From an uncultured Phascolarctobacterium sp. (GTDB taxonomy: Bacteria > Bacillota > Negativicutes > Acidaminococcales > Acidaminococcaceae): DNA of 36,945 bases. The notes beneath the pieces are model-generated. The model did not search any database, was not told the DNA's origin, and worked only from the letters and a program-made list of their open reading frames with translations. Shown here one piece after another: positions 16,602-25,194 of this stretch (its first letter is position 1; each line of letters opens with the position of its first letter). The DNA is taken from assembly GCA_949295115.1 (NCBI GenBank), contig CASFJU010000015.1:1-36945 (forward strand), given 5' to 3'. Position numbers and translations under genes: made by a program.

Positions 16602-17041
16602 CGGAAGCCAAATCGGTTAAGATGAGCTACGACGTTGCGGGCGGCGACTTTGACCGCGCTGGTGAAGCGTCGGCCAACATCAAGCGCATGCTGCAAAAAA
16701 TCGGCATTCCGGCCGATATCGTGCGCCGCGTTGCCATTGGTACTTACGAGGCTGAAATGAACGTCCTCATCCACGCGGGCGGCGGCACTGTAAACGCCGA
16801 AATTTTTACCGACCACACGGTAATTAACATTAGCGACCACGGCCCCGGCATACCGGATATCAAGCTGGCGATGCAGGAGGGCTGGTCCACCGCGCCGGAT
16901 TATATCCGCCAGATGGGCTTCGGCGCAGGCATGGGGCTGCCCAACATGATGAAGTGCAGCGATAAATTTGACATTCAATCCAAAATCGGTGAAGGTACGT
17001 CCATTACCATGGAGTTTAACCATATCAGCGAAGATTTGTAA
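16598..17041 (+). CDS. RsbW/SpoIIAB-like GHKL ATPase (anti-sigma-type serine kinase fold)
   Basis: The 147-residue protein has the GHKL ATP-binding fold: an N-box near A-I-G-T-Y-E-A-E-M-N-V-L-I-H, a G1 box D-H-G-P-G-I-P-D, and a G2-type loop G-F-G-A-G-M-G-L-P-N-M. This is the layout of small anti-sigma kinases such as RsbW and SpoIIAB. No sigma factor or STAS partner is encoded nearby, so its target is unknown. It overlaps the upstream DRTGG gene and is followed after 14 bases by the hydrogenase-like gene. That placement suggests it controls or responds to hydrogenase-linked redox state. Confidence 0.82.
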   Translation: MTEAKSVKMSYDVAGGDFDRAGEASANIKRMLQKIGIPADIVRRVAIGTYEAEMNVLIHAGGGTVNAEIFTDHTVINISDHGPGIPDIKLAMQEGWSTAPDYIRQMGFGAGMGLPNMMKCSDKFDIQSKIGEGTSITMEFNHISEDL

Positions 17042-17055
17042 AAGAGGTGATATAA

Positions 17056-18441
17056 TTGGCAGAAGGTTATATTCACTCTGTCCGGTTTGTTCGGGAAAAG
17101 TGCAGGGGCTGCGTAACCTGTGTTAAGGCCTGCCCGACGGACGCTATCCGCGTGCGCAACGGCAAGGCCGAGCTGATACCAGCGCGCTGCATTGACTGCG
17201 GCGAATGTATGCAGCGCTGCCCTTACCACGCGGTGGAGGGCATATCCGACAAGCTGGAGCAAATAAAAGATTACCAATATAATATTGTTTTGCCGCCGCC
17301 TTCGCTGTATGCGCAGTTCCCGGCGGAAATTTCCGAGGACGTTATCCGCGGCGGCCTGAGCCATTTGGGCTTTGACGAGATTTTTGACGTTGCCGTCGCT
17401 TCGGAGTATATTTCCCTGGAAATAGCGGATTACATTAAAAACTATAACGGCGGGCGCAAACCGCTGATTTCCTGTACCTGCCCGGCGGTGCTGCGGCTGA
17501 TTCAGGTTAAGTTCCCCGAGCTTATCAAACAGGTTGTGCCTGTTTTGCCCCCGGTGGAAGCAGCTGCGATTTACGTTAAGCAGGAAGCTATGGAACGTCT
17601 TGGGCTTGACGCTTCGCAAATCGGCGTGTGGTTCCTCGCTCCGTGCCCGTCCAAGGACGCCAACATCCGCCAGTCGGTTGATGTTGTGCATACCCAACTG
17701 ACCGGCAGCATTGCCATTTCGGAAATTTACGGCAAATTGATGCGCAGCATCGGCAGCGTGAAGGAGAGCAAAAAAATTACCGCTTCTTCTTCCTACGGTA
17801 TGGGTTGGGGCAGCTACGGCGGCGAGCTTGCCGCTATCGGCGTTAAAAACGGGCTGGCAGTACACGGCATTGAAAACGTGTACGACGTGCTGGAACAAAT
17901 CAGTATGAACAAAATGCCGGACGTTGATTATGTGGAATGCAGCGCGTGCAGCGGCGGCTGTATCGGCGGCCCGCTGACGGCTGAAAATAAATTTGTGGCG
18001 GAAAAGAATTTGAAGCTGCGCCTTGCTAAAATGCGTGAGCATGAACCGTCAGATAGGCTGGAAGCCATGGCAGAGAGCATGACCTGCGAAGGCTTCCCAA
18101 AATCCGGCGCATACATTAAAAAACTGGTGCCGCGCCCGATGATGCAGCTGGACGACGATATTATGGAAGCCATGAAAAAATTTGAACGCATGGAAGAAGT
18201 GCTGAACTCGCTGCCCGGGCTTGACTGCGGCGCGTGCGGCGCACCGAGCTGCCAGTGCCTGGCGGAAGATATTGTGCAGGGCAAGGCAACGGAAATTGAT
18301 TGCATTTTTAAACTGCGTGCCAGCGTTAAAAAACTGGCGCAGGGCATGCTGGAACTTGCCAAACAGATACCTATTTCCGGTGGCAGCATGGATTTGAACG
18401 ATGACGGAGAAGAAAAAGATGCAGATAAAGGAAGTAATTAA
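17056..18441 (+). CDS. [FeFe]-hydrogenase-like iron-sulfur protein, probably sensory
   Basis: This 461-residue protein has two N-terminal [4Fe-4S] motifs (C16-x2-C19-x2-C22-x3-C26, and a second set starting CIDCGECMQRCP). A central H-cluster-type domain follows, then a C-terminal four-Cys Fe-S motif (C-G-A-C-G-A-P-S-C...). The three H-cluster signatures are altered: L1 reads ISCTCPAV instead of TSCxPxW, L2 is APCPSKDAN instead of MPCxxKxxE, and L3 is CSACSGGCIGG. Cluster-binding cysteines seem kept, but residues used for proton transfer are not. Its context resembles HydS-type sensory hydrogenases, though it lacks a PAS domain. It starts at TTG 17056 after AAAGAGGTGAT. Sensor rather than catalyst is an inference. 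Confidence 0.82.
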   Translation: MAEGYIHSVRFVREKCRGCVTCVKACPTDAIRVRNGKAELIPARCIDCGECMQRCPYHAVEGISDKLEQIKDYQYNIVLPPPSLYAQFPAEISEDVIRGGLSHLGFDEIFDVAVASEYISLEIADYIKNYNGGRKPLISCTCPAVLRLIQVKFPELIKQVVPVLPPVEAAAIYVKQEAMERLGLDASQIGVWFLAPCPSKDANIRQSVDVVHTQLTGSIAISEIYGKLMRSIGSVKESKKITASSSYGMGWGSYGGELAAIGVKNGLAVHGIENVYDVLEQISMNKMPDVDYVECSACSGGCIGGPLTAENKFVAEKNLKLRLAKMREHEPSDRLEAMAESMTCEGFPKSGAYIKKLVPRPMMQLDDDIMEAMKKFERMEEVLNSLPGLDCGACGAPSCQCLAEDIVQGKATEIDCIFKLRASVKKLAQGMLELAKQIPISGGSMDLNDDGEEKDADKGSN

Positions 18442-18763
18442 CAGTTTAAACCTTAATTTATTAACGCATACCGGCGATATGCAGACGGAAGTTACCGGCG
18501 GCTATGCCTCCGACCTTTTAAGCAACGTAATGGGGCAGGCCGAGCCGGGCATGGTATGGGTAACGATGCAGGGGCACCAGAACGTGGCGGCGGTTGCGTC
18601 CTTAATCGGGCTGGCGGCGGTAATTGTTGCCGGCGGCGCGCCCGTTGAGGAGGACACGCTGAAAAAAGCGGACGCCAACAATATCAACATTGCCGCAACC
18701 GATTTGCCTGCTTATGTTGTAGCCGGGCAGTTATACGCCCTTGGCATTACCAACGGAAAATGA
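18419..18763 (+). CDS. DRTGG domain protein (second copy)
   Basis: A 114-residue protein starting MQIKEVINSLNLNLLTHTG, of the same DRTGG-like fold as the copy at 16236 but clearly divergent. The core G-G-Y-A-S-D-L-L-S-N-V-M-G corresponds to GSDLMSDV in that copy. The strands VWVTMQGHQNVAAVASLIGL and AVIVAGG follow. I chose ATG 18419 because GGAGA lies eight bases before it; the earlier ATG 18401 has no such site. The start overlaps the end of the hydrogenase-like gene and the stop overlaps the PHP gene, so all are translationally coupled. Function is unknown beyond the recurrent link with hydrogenase clusters. Confidence 0.8.
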   Translation: MQIKEVINSLNLNLLTHTGDMQTEVTGGYASDLLSNVMGQAEPGMVWVTMQGHQNVAAVASLIGLAAVIVAGGAPVEEDTLKKADANNINIAATDLPAYVVAGQLYALGITNGK

Positions 18764-19530
18764 AAACGCTGCTGGCGGATTTTCACATCCATACTTTGCT
18801 TTCGCCATGTGCGGAAATTGAAATGACGCCCCACCATATTGTGCTGCGTGCGGCGCAATACGGCGTGGATGCTGTTGCCATTACCGACCATAACGCTTCG
18901 GCCAATGCGGCGGCTGCCGTTAAGGCGGCGCAGCAGTACGGCGTAAAGGTGTTTCCCGGCATGGAGGTTGAATGCCGCGAGGAAGCGCACATTGTGGTGC
19001 TTTTTGATACGCTGGAGCAGCTTGCCGAATGGCAGAAGGTTGTCGACGCAAACATGAGCGGGCTGAAAAACAATGCGGAGCGTTTCGGCGCGCAGTTCAT
19101 TGTCGATGACGACGATAACTTCATCGCCGAAGAAGAACGCATGCTGCTGGGGCCGCTAAAATTACCGGCACGCGAGGTTATCAGCCGCGTCAACGCCATG
19201 GGCGGCATTGCCATTGCCGCGCACGTGGACAGGCCTTCGTACAGCCTTTTGATGCAGTTGGGCTTTCTGCCCTCCGATATGGGGCTGGCGGCGGCGGAAA
19301 TTAGCCCGATGGGGCTTAAGGAATTGAAAGAACAGAAATTAAAAATGCCGCTGGGCGGTTTAAACTACGTAACCGACAGCGACGCGCACATGATGGATAG
19401 CTTTATAAGCGGGCCCAAAAACCTGATTACCGTTAAGGATTTAACCGTGGCGGAACTGCGGCTTGCTATTGAAGGCGCTGAAGGGCGCAGCTGGCAGCCG
19501 GGCTGTTTCATCACCAGACGTGACGGGTAA
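18760..19530 (+). CDS. PHP domain phosphoesterase
   Basis: This 256-residue protein belongs to the polymerase/histidinol phosphatase fold. Metal-binding motifs are visible: D-F-H-I-H-T at the N-terminus, T-D-H-N near residue 44, the E-V-E-C segment, A-A-H-V-D and D-S-D-A-H near the C-terminus. These match the trinuclear-metal site of PHP phosphoesterases. The substrate is unknown; a nucleotide or a small phosphorylated signal is possible. The gene overlaps the preceding DRTGG gene by four bases and ends the first hydrogenase-associated block. It has no terminator of its own that I can see, but a new promoter follows within 40 bases. Confidence 0.85.
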   Translation: MKTLLADFHIHTLLSPCAEIEMTPHHIVLRAAQYGVDAVAITDHNASANAAAAVKAAQQYGVKVFPGMEVECREEAHIVVLFDTLEQLAEWQKVVDANMSGLKNNAERFGAQFIVDDDDNFIAEEERMLLGPLKLPAREVISRVNAMGGIAIAAHVDRPSYSLLMQLGFLPSDMGLAAAEISPMGLKELKEQKLKMPLGGLNYVTDSDAHMMDSFISGPKNLITVKDLTVAELRLAIEGAEGRSWQPGCFITRRDG

Positions 19531-19568
19531 ATAGTATACACTGTTTAAAGTATACATGCCAAATAGTA

Positions 19569-19597
19569 TTGCACATATAGCGGCATTTTGATATAGT
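19569..19597 (+). promoter_or_regulatory. Promoter of the hydrogenase structural operon
   Basis: TTGCAC (19569-19574) and TATAGT (19592-19597) are 17 bases apart. Just upstream, GTATAC occurs twice (19534-19539 and 19550-19555), 16 bases apart start to start, which could be a regulator site on one face of the helix. Confidence 0.6.
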
Positions 19598-19640
19598 TAT
19601 ACTTGTACATTTAAATTTAAAGATAAGGAGAGAATGTACC

Positions 19641-20138
19641 ATGAGCTTTGTGGAGAGAACATGCAGCTGCTGCGGCGGCGAAAATCCGGAAAAGGCCCGC
19701 ATCGACGCTATCCTTGCCAAATACGCAGGCGTTAAAGGCGCGCTGATTCCGATTTTACAGGAAGTACAGTCCCTGTACAATTATCTGCCGAAGGATGCGC
19801 TGGAATATATTGCCAAACAAACCGGCACGCCCATTTCGCAGATTTACGGCGTTGTAACTTTTTATTCCCAGTTCCATCTTAATCCGCGCGGGCGCAACAT
19901 CATCCGCGTATGCCAGGGTACTGCCTGCCATGTGCGCGGCGGCAAAAACATTTTGCTGGCGCTGGAAAAAGAGCTGGGCATTAAAGCAGGCCACACCACG
20001 GACGACCTGCGCTTTACGCTGGAAACCGTTGCCTGCATCGGCGCGTGCGGTTTAGCACCGGTTATGCAGGTTAATGAAGACACCCACGGACGCCTGACGC
20101 CCGATAAATTACCGGCCATTCTGGCAAAATACCAGTAA
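19641..20138 (+). CDS. hydC: NuoE-like [2Fe-2S] subunit of the NAD-linked [FeFe] hydrogenase
   Basis: This 165-residue thioredoxin-like ferredoxin corresponds to the 24-kDa NuoE subunit of complex I and to HydC of bifurcating hydrogenases. The cluster cysteines are in CQGTACHVRGG (C-x4-C) and ACIGACGLAP (C-x3-C). The helical part with Y-L-P-K-D-A-L-E-Y-I-A and G-V-V-T-F-Y-S-Q-F is typical. An additional C-S-C-C-G-G motif lies near the N-terminus. The ATG follows AAGGAG. The protein passes electrons between the flavin subunit and the other clusters. It heads the structural operon, directly followed by an ATPase gene. Confidence 0.92.
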   Translation: MSFVERTCSCCGGENPEKARIDAILAKYAGVKGALIPILQEVQSLYNYLPKDALEYIAKQTGTPISQIYGVVTFYSQFHLNPRGRNIIRVCQGTACHVRGGKNILLALEKELGIKAGHTTDDLRFTLETVACIGACGLAPVMQVNEDTHGRLTPDKLPAILAKYQ

Positions 20139-20140
20139 TT

Positions 20141-20695
20141 ATGAGAGAACTTTCACTGCATATACTGGATTTGGCGCAGAATTCGATTGAGGCAGGCGCG
20201 CACCATGTACAGATAGATATCAACGAAAACGAAGACGGTTATTTTACCTTTGCCATTGCGGACGACGGGCGCGGCATGACCGAAGAAATGGTTAAAAAAG
20301 TGCGCGACCCGTTTGTAACCACCCGCATTACCCGCAAGGTAGGCATGGGCATACCGTTTATGGATATGGTTACGGCGCAGTGCGGCGGCTATTTCGATAT
20401 CAAATCCAAACCGCACGAAGGCACAACGGTTAAGGCCGCCTTTAAGGCGGATAATATTGACCGTCCGCCCTTAGGCGATATAGCGGGCAGCATTGCCGTA
20501 TTGCTTGCTGGTGCGCCGCAAATTGACCTTGTTTTTACTTACAGCGCCGCAGGCGGCAAATTTACGTTTGACACGCGGGAAGTGCGTGAAGTTTTGGGGC
20601 AGGATACCGATTTTGCCCATCCGGAAATTTACCGCTGGACGGAGGAATATCTGAGGCAGCAGCTGAGCGCGCTGCATGCCGGGCAGGAGGATTGA
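20141..20695 (+). CDS. GHKL-type ATP-binding protein of the hydrogenase operon
   Basis: The 184-residue protein has a histidine-kinase-like ATPase fold without a dimerisation or phospho-acceptor histidine domain. The N-box is H-I-L-D-L-A-Q-N-S-I-E-A-G-A, the G1 box A-D-D-G-R-G-M, the F-box-like D-P-F-V-T-T-R, and the G2 box V-G-M-G-I-P-F. The C-terminal third is a helical tail with no motif known to me. The gene begins two bases after hydC and almost touches the next gene. Such proteins are regularly found inside HydABC operons; whether they act as anti-sigma-like regulators or assembly ATPases is not known. Confidence 0.82.
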   Translation: MRELSLHILDLAQNSIEAGAHHVQIDINENEDGYFTFAIADDGRGMTEEMVKKVRDPFVTTRITRKVGMGIPFMDMVTAQCGGYFDIKSKPHEGTTVKAAFKADNIDRPPLGDIAGSIAVLLAGAPQIDLVFTYSAAGGKFTFDTREVREVLGQDTDFAHPEIYRWTEEYLRQQLSALHAGQED

Positions 20696-20696
20696 C

Positions 20697-21065
20697 ATGA
20701 AAACTTTGGAGGACCTTAAGGCTTTACGCGAAAAGCTGAAAAGCGATATTAAAGTGCGCCAGAACAGCGGCACCAAAATCATTATCGGCATGGGCACCTG
20801 CGGCATTGCTGCCGGTGCGCGCGAGGTAATGAAGGCCGTGTTGGACGAACTGGCCGTGCGCCATTTGAACGACGTGCAGGTGCAGCAGACCGGCTGCATC
20901 GGCATGTGCGAAAAAGAAGTGCTCGTAGATGTTATGCGTCCGGGCGAACCGCGCATTACCTACGGTAAGGTAAAACCTGCCGACGTAAAAAAAATCATTG
21001 CCGAACACGTTGTTAACGGCAGGATTGTAGAGGACCTTGTTGTAGGCAAGATTGAGCAGGAATAA
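20697..21065 (+). CDS. [2Fe-2S] thioredoxin-like ferredoxin of the hydrogenase operon
   Basis: This 122-residue protein carries the C-x-n-C and C-x3-C pattern of NuoE-type [2Fe-2S] domains (T-C-G-I-A-A-G-A-R-E-V and T-G-C-I-G-M-C-E-K-E). ATG 20697 is preceded by CAGGAGG, while the ATG seven codons earlier is inside the preceding gene. It begins one base after that gene's stop and is followed by hydB after 18 bases. A third such [2Fe-2S] domain occurs at the start of HydB. The protein probably serves as an extra electron carrier of the complex, as in other HydABC-type operons. Confidence 0.87.
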   Translation: MKTLEDLKALREKLKSDIKVRQNSGTKIIIGMGTCGIAAGAREVMKAVLDELAVRHLNDVQVQQTGCIGMCEKEVLVDVMRPGEPRITYGKVKPADVKKIIAEHVVNGRIVEDLVVGKIEQE

Positions 21066-21083
21066 AATCGGGGAGGGTTTTTT

Positions 21084-22874
<1,791 letters not shown>

Positions 22875-22887
22875 GGGGGGCATAAAA

Positions 22888-24612
22888 ATGGAAATGGTTA
22901 CCTTGACAATCAATGGGCAGACTGTACAGGCCCCTAAAAACTCTACTATATTAGAAGCCGCACGCAGTGCTGGCATTTACATCCCGACCCTGTGCTACCA
23001 TCCGGAGCTTGCGCCCGAAGGCGCCTGCCGCCTGTGCGTGGTAGAAGCAAGCGGCGCAAGAAGCCTTGTTGCCTCCTGCGTGTATCCGGTTGCCGAAGGC
23101 ATGGTAGTTAAAACCAACACTCCCAAAGTACGCGCGGCACGCCGCATGGTGGTCGAGCTTCTGCTTGCCAACCATCCTAAAGACTGCCTGTCCTGCCAGA
23201 AAAGCGGCGACTGCGAACTGCAAAAAATTGCCGCCGACCTCGGCCTGCGCAAAATCCGCTTTGAAGGCGGTGCGCGCAAAGCCCACACCATTGACGGCAG
23301 CAACCCGAGCCTTGTACGCGACCAGGAAAAATGCATCCTTTGCGGCCGTTGCATCCGCGTTTGCCGCGATGTACAGGGCATGAACGTTTACAGTTTTGCC
23401 AATCGCGGCTTTGATACCATTGTTTCCACCGCGTTTGAACTTGACCTTGGACAGGTTGCGTGCAGCTTCTGCGGCCAGTGTGCCAGCGTTTGCCCGACCG
23501 GCGCGATTGTGGAACGCGACGACACCGAAAAAGTCTGGGATGCCATTAACGACCCGGATAAGGTTGTTATCGTACAGACCGCGCCTTCCGTGCGCGTCGC
23601 TATCGGCGAGGAGCTTGGCATGGAGCCGGGCAGCATTGTAACCGGCAAAATGGTTGCAGCCCTGCGCCATCTTGGTTTTGACAAAGTTTTTGATACCGAT
23701 TTTTCTGCCGACCTTACCATTATGGAAGAAGGCTACGAATTTATCGACCGTTTGCAGAACGGCGGCGTGCTGCCTATGATTACCTCGTGCAGCCCGGGCT
23801 GGGTAAACATGATTGAGCTGAAATATCCTGAACTGCTTGACCATCTTTCCAGCGCCAAATCGCCGCAGCAGATGTTCGGTGCGGTTGCCAAAACCTACTT
23901 TGCCGAAAAAGCAGGCATCGACCCTGCCAAAATCGTCAGCGTTTCCGTTATGCCCTGCACCGCTAAAAAGGCGGAAGCAGCAAGGCCGGAAATGTGCGCT
24001 TCCGGTTACCGCGACGTCGATATCGTCATTACCACGCGCGAACTGGGCCGCATGATCCGCGAAGCAGGCATCGACTTCAAACATCTTAACGAAGAACAGT
24101 TCGATTCCCCGCTCGGCACAGGCACCGGCGCAGGCGTTATCTTCGGCACTACCGGCGGCGTTATGGAAGCTGCCCTGCGTACCGTGGCCGATGTTTTAAC
24201 GGGCGAGAATCTGCCGCGCGTTGATTACAACGAAGTACGCGGCATGGAATATACCCGCGAGGCGGAACTTGAAATTGCCGGCAAAAAAGTAAAAATTGCC
24301 GTTGTGCATACGCTTAAATCCGCCATGGCGATGATGGAACGCGTTAAAAACGGCACGGCCGATTACCAGTTCATCGAAATAATGGCGTGCCCCGGCGGCT
24401 GCATCGGCGGCGGCGGACAGCCCGTGCCCGTCAATGCGGAAATCAGAAAACTGCGCAGAGAGGGACTGTTTGACTGTGACAGGGCTAATGAGTTACGAAA
24501 ATCACACGAAAACCCTGAAATTATTGAGCTTTATAAAACTTGGCTGGGCAAACCGCTTGGAGAAAAAGCACGCAGTCTACTGCACACGCACTATCATCAG
24601 CAAACACGTTAA
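22888..24612 (+). CDS. hydA: Catalytic subunit of the NAD-linked, probably bifurcating [FeFe] hydrogenase
   Basis: The 574-residue protein produces or oxidises H2. It starts with a [2Fe-2S] domain (C-Y-H-P-E-L-A-P-E-G-A-C-R-L-C). A His-ligated [4Fe-4S] motif H-P-K-D-C-L-S-C and two [4Fe-4S] motifs (CILCGRCIRVCR and CSFCGQCASVCP) follow. The H-cluster domain then carries TSCSPGW, MPCTAKKAE and MACPGGCIGGGGQP, and the small-subunit helices end with K-P-L-G-E-K-A-R-S-L-L-H. The L1 motif has Ser instead of the second Cys, a form I remember from HndD-type enzymes. Maturation genes hydEFG are not in the window. A strong terminator follows the gene. Confidence 0.96.
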   Translation: MEMVTLTINGQTVQAPKNSTILEAARSAGIYIPTLCYHPELAPEGACRLCVVEASGARSLVASCVYPVAEGMVVKTNTPKVRAARRMVVELLLANHPKDCLSCQKSGDCELQKIAADLGLRKIRFEGGARKAHTIDGSNPSLVRDQEKCILCGRCIRVCRDVQGMNVYSFANRGFDTIVSTAFELDLGQVACSFCGQCASVCPTGAIVERDDTEKVWDAINDPDKVVIVQTAPSVRVAIGEELGMEPGSIVTGKMVAALRHLGFDKVFDTDFSADLTIMEEGYEFIDRLQNGGVLPMITSCSPGWVNMIELKYPELLDHLSSAKSPQQMFGAVAKTYFAEKAGIDPAKIVSVSVMPCTAKKAEAARPEMCASGYRDVDIVITTRELGRMIREAGIDFKHLNEEQFDSPLGTGTGAGVIFGTTGGVMEAALRTVADVLTGENLPRVDYNEVRGMEYTREAELEIAGKKVKIAVVHTLKSAMAMMERVKNGTADYQFIEIMACPGGCIGGGGQPVPVNAEIRKLRREGLFDCDRANELRKSHENPEIIELYKTWLGKPLGEKARSLLHTHYHQQTR

Positions 24613-24633
24613 AAATACTAATTAAATGCTATA

Positions 24634-24676
24634 AAATACCCTTTGGACTTTGGAGTCCGAAGGGTATTTCTTTTAA
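24634..24676 (+). terminator. Intrinsic terminator of the hydrogenase operon
   Basis: AATACCCTT and GGAC in the left arm pair with GTCC and AAGGGTATT in the right arm, with a single T/G mismatch between them and a six-base loop. The hairpin is followed by TTTCTTTT. Confidence 0.92.
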
Positions 24677-24796
24677 AATTGTAAACAAAACACTTGCCAT
24701 GTTACAATTTTGCTGTTATTATATTGTATGGGTCAAAAAAGCCATCCGCAGAATTAAATTGACTTGAAATTTCAGAAAATATCTTGTTGCATTCTG

Positions 24797-24805
24797 TGGT
24801 ATAAT
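24797..24805 (+). promoter_or_regulatory. Extended -10 promoter of the leader RNA
   Basis: TGTGGTATAAT contains an extended -10 (TGG before a perfect TATAAT at 24800-24805). No good -35 is present, which is usual for extended -10 promoters. Transcription would begin near 24812. Confidence 0.6.
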
Positions 24806-24811
24806 AAGAAT

Positions 24812-25066
24812 AGAAAAAATTCAAAAAAATATCACAAATTAAAAACCGTTAGAAGGAATTTTATTTGTGGTGTCGAAGTATATATAGAACAAGAAGAAGG
24901 TATATTAAGGCTTGGGCAGACAAAAGGGAAGCGGAGCCCCGATGAAAGCCGCAGGCCGGCAGCTTACAGTCCGGGCGTGCCTGCCACGGAAAAGCGTGAG
25001 CTGGCACTTGGCGTTATTTAAGTAATTATTTAAATTTCGGGATAACACTAAAGTGCTCCTTTTTTA
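24812..25066 (+). ncRNA. Structured leader or small RNA of unknown class before the succinate CoA-transferase
   Basis: This ~255-nt stretch between the extended -10 and a terminator-like hairpin shows several pairings: GGCTT/AAGCC around 24909-24950, GCGG with CCGC (about 24931-24952), GCAGGC with GCCTGC (about 24952-24984), and GTGCC with GGCAC downstream. It ends with GGA/TCC and CACT/AGTG followed by TTTTTT (25039-25065). The block GGGAAGCGG...GATGAAAGCCGC resembles parts of known riboswitches, but I cannot place it in a class. An 85-codon open frame overlaps it, yet it has no ribosome site and atypical codons. It may be a metabolite- or protein-sensing attenuator of the operon, or a separate small RNA. 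Confidence 0.5.
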
Positions 25067-25141
25067 TGTTATGGGTTTACCTTATTTGGCGGACAGTATG
25101 TTAAACGCCTGCGCGTTGTAAGGTATTTTTCGCCGGATAAG

Positions 25142-25171
25142 TTGAGTGCCGCAAGGCAGAAACCATATATA
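25142..25171 (+). promoter_or_regulatory. Candidate proximal promoter of the succinate CoA-transferase
   Basis: TTGAGT (25142-25147) and TATATA (25166-25171) are 18 bases apart. The spacer contains a TGCC-GCAA-GGCA hairpin with a GNRA loop. The support is weaker than for the extended -10 promoter upstream, so it is listed with caution. Confidence 0.35.
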
Positions 25172-25194
25172 TTAAACTTCAAGGAGGAAGGAAC

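Noticed and set aside
24895..25010. Cobalamin riboswitch for the B12-dependent pathway
   Set aside because: Fragments such as GGGAAG...GATGA resemble it, but the B12 box (GCCACTG) and the order of the conserved blocks are missing. ACTGTAAGC occurs only on the opposite strand and in the wrong place.
24764..25021. 85-codon open frame in the leader before the CoA-transferase
   Set aside because: It has no ribosome binding site, begins before the likely transcript start, uses codons unlike its neighbours, and overlaps the G+C-rich stem structures. I treat the stretch as RNA.
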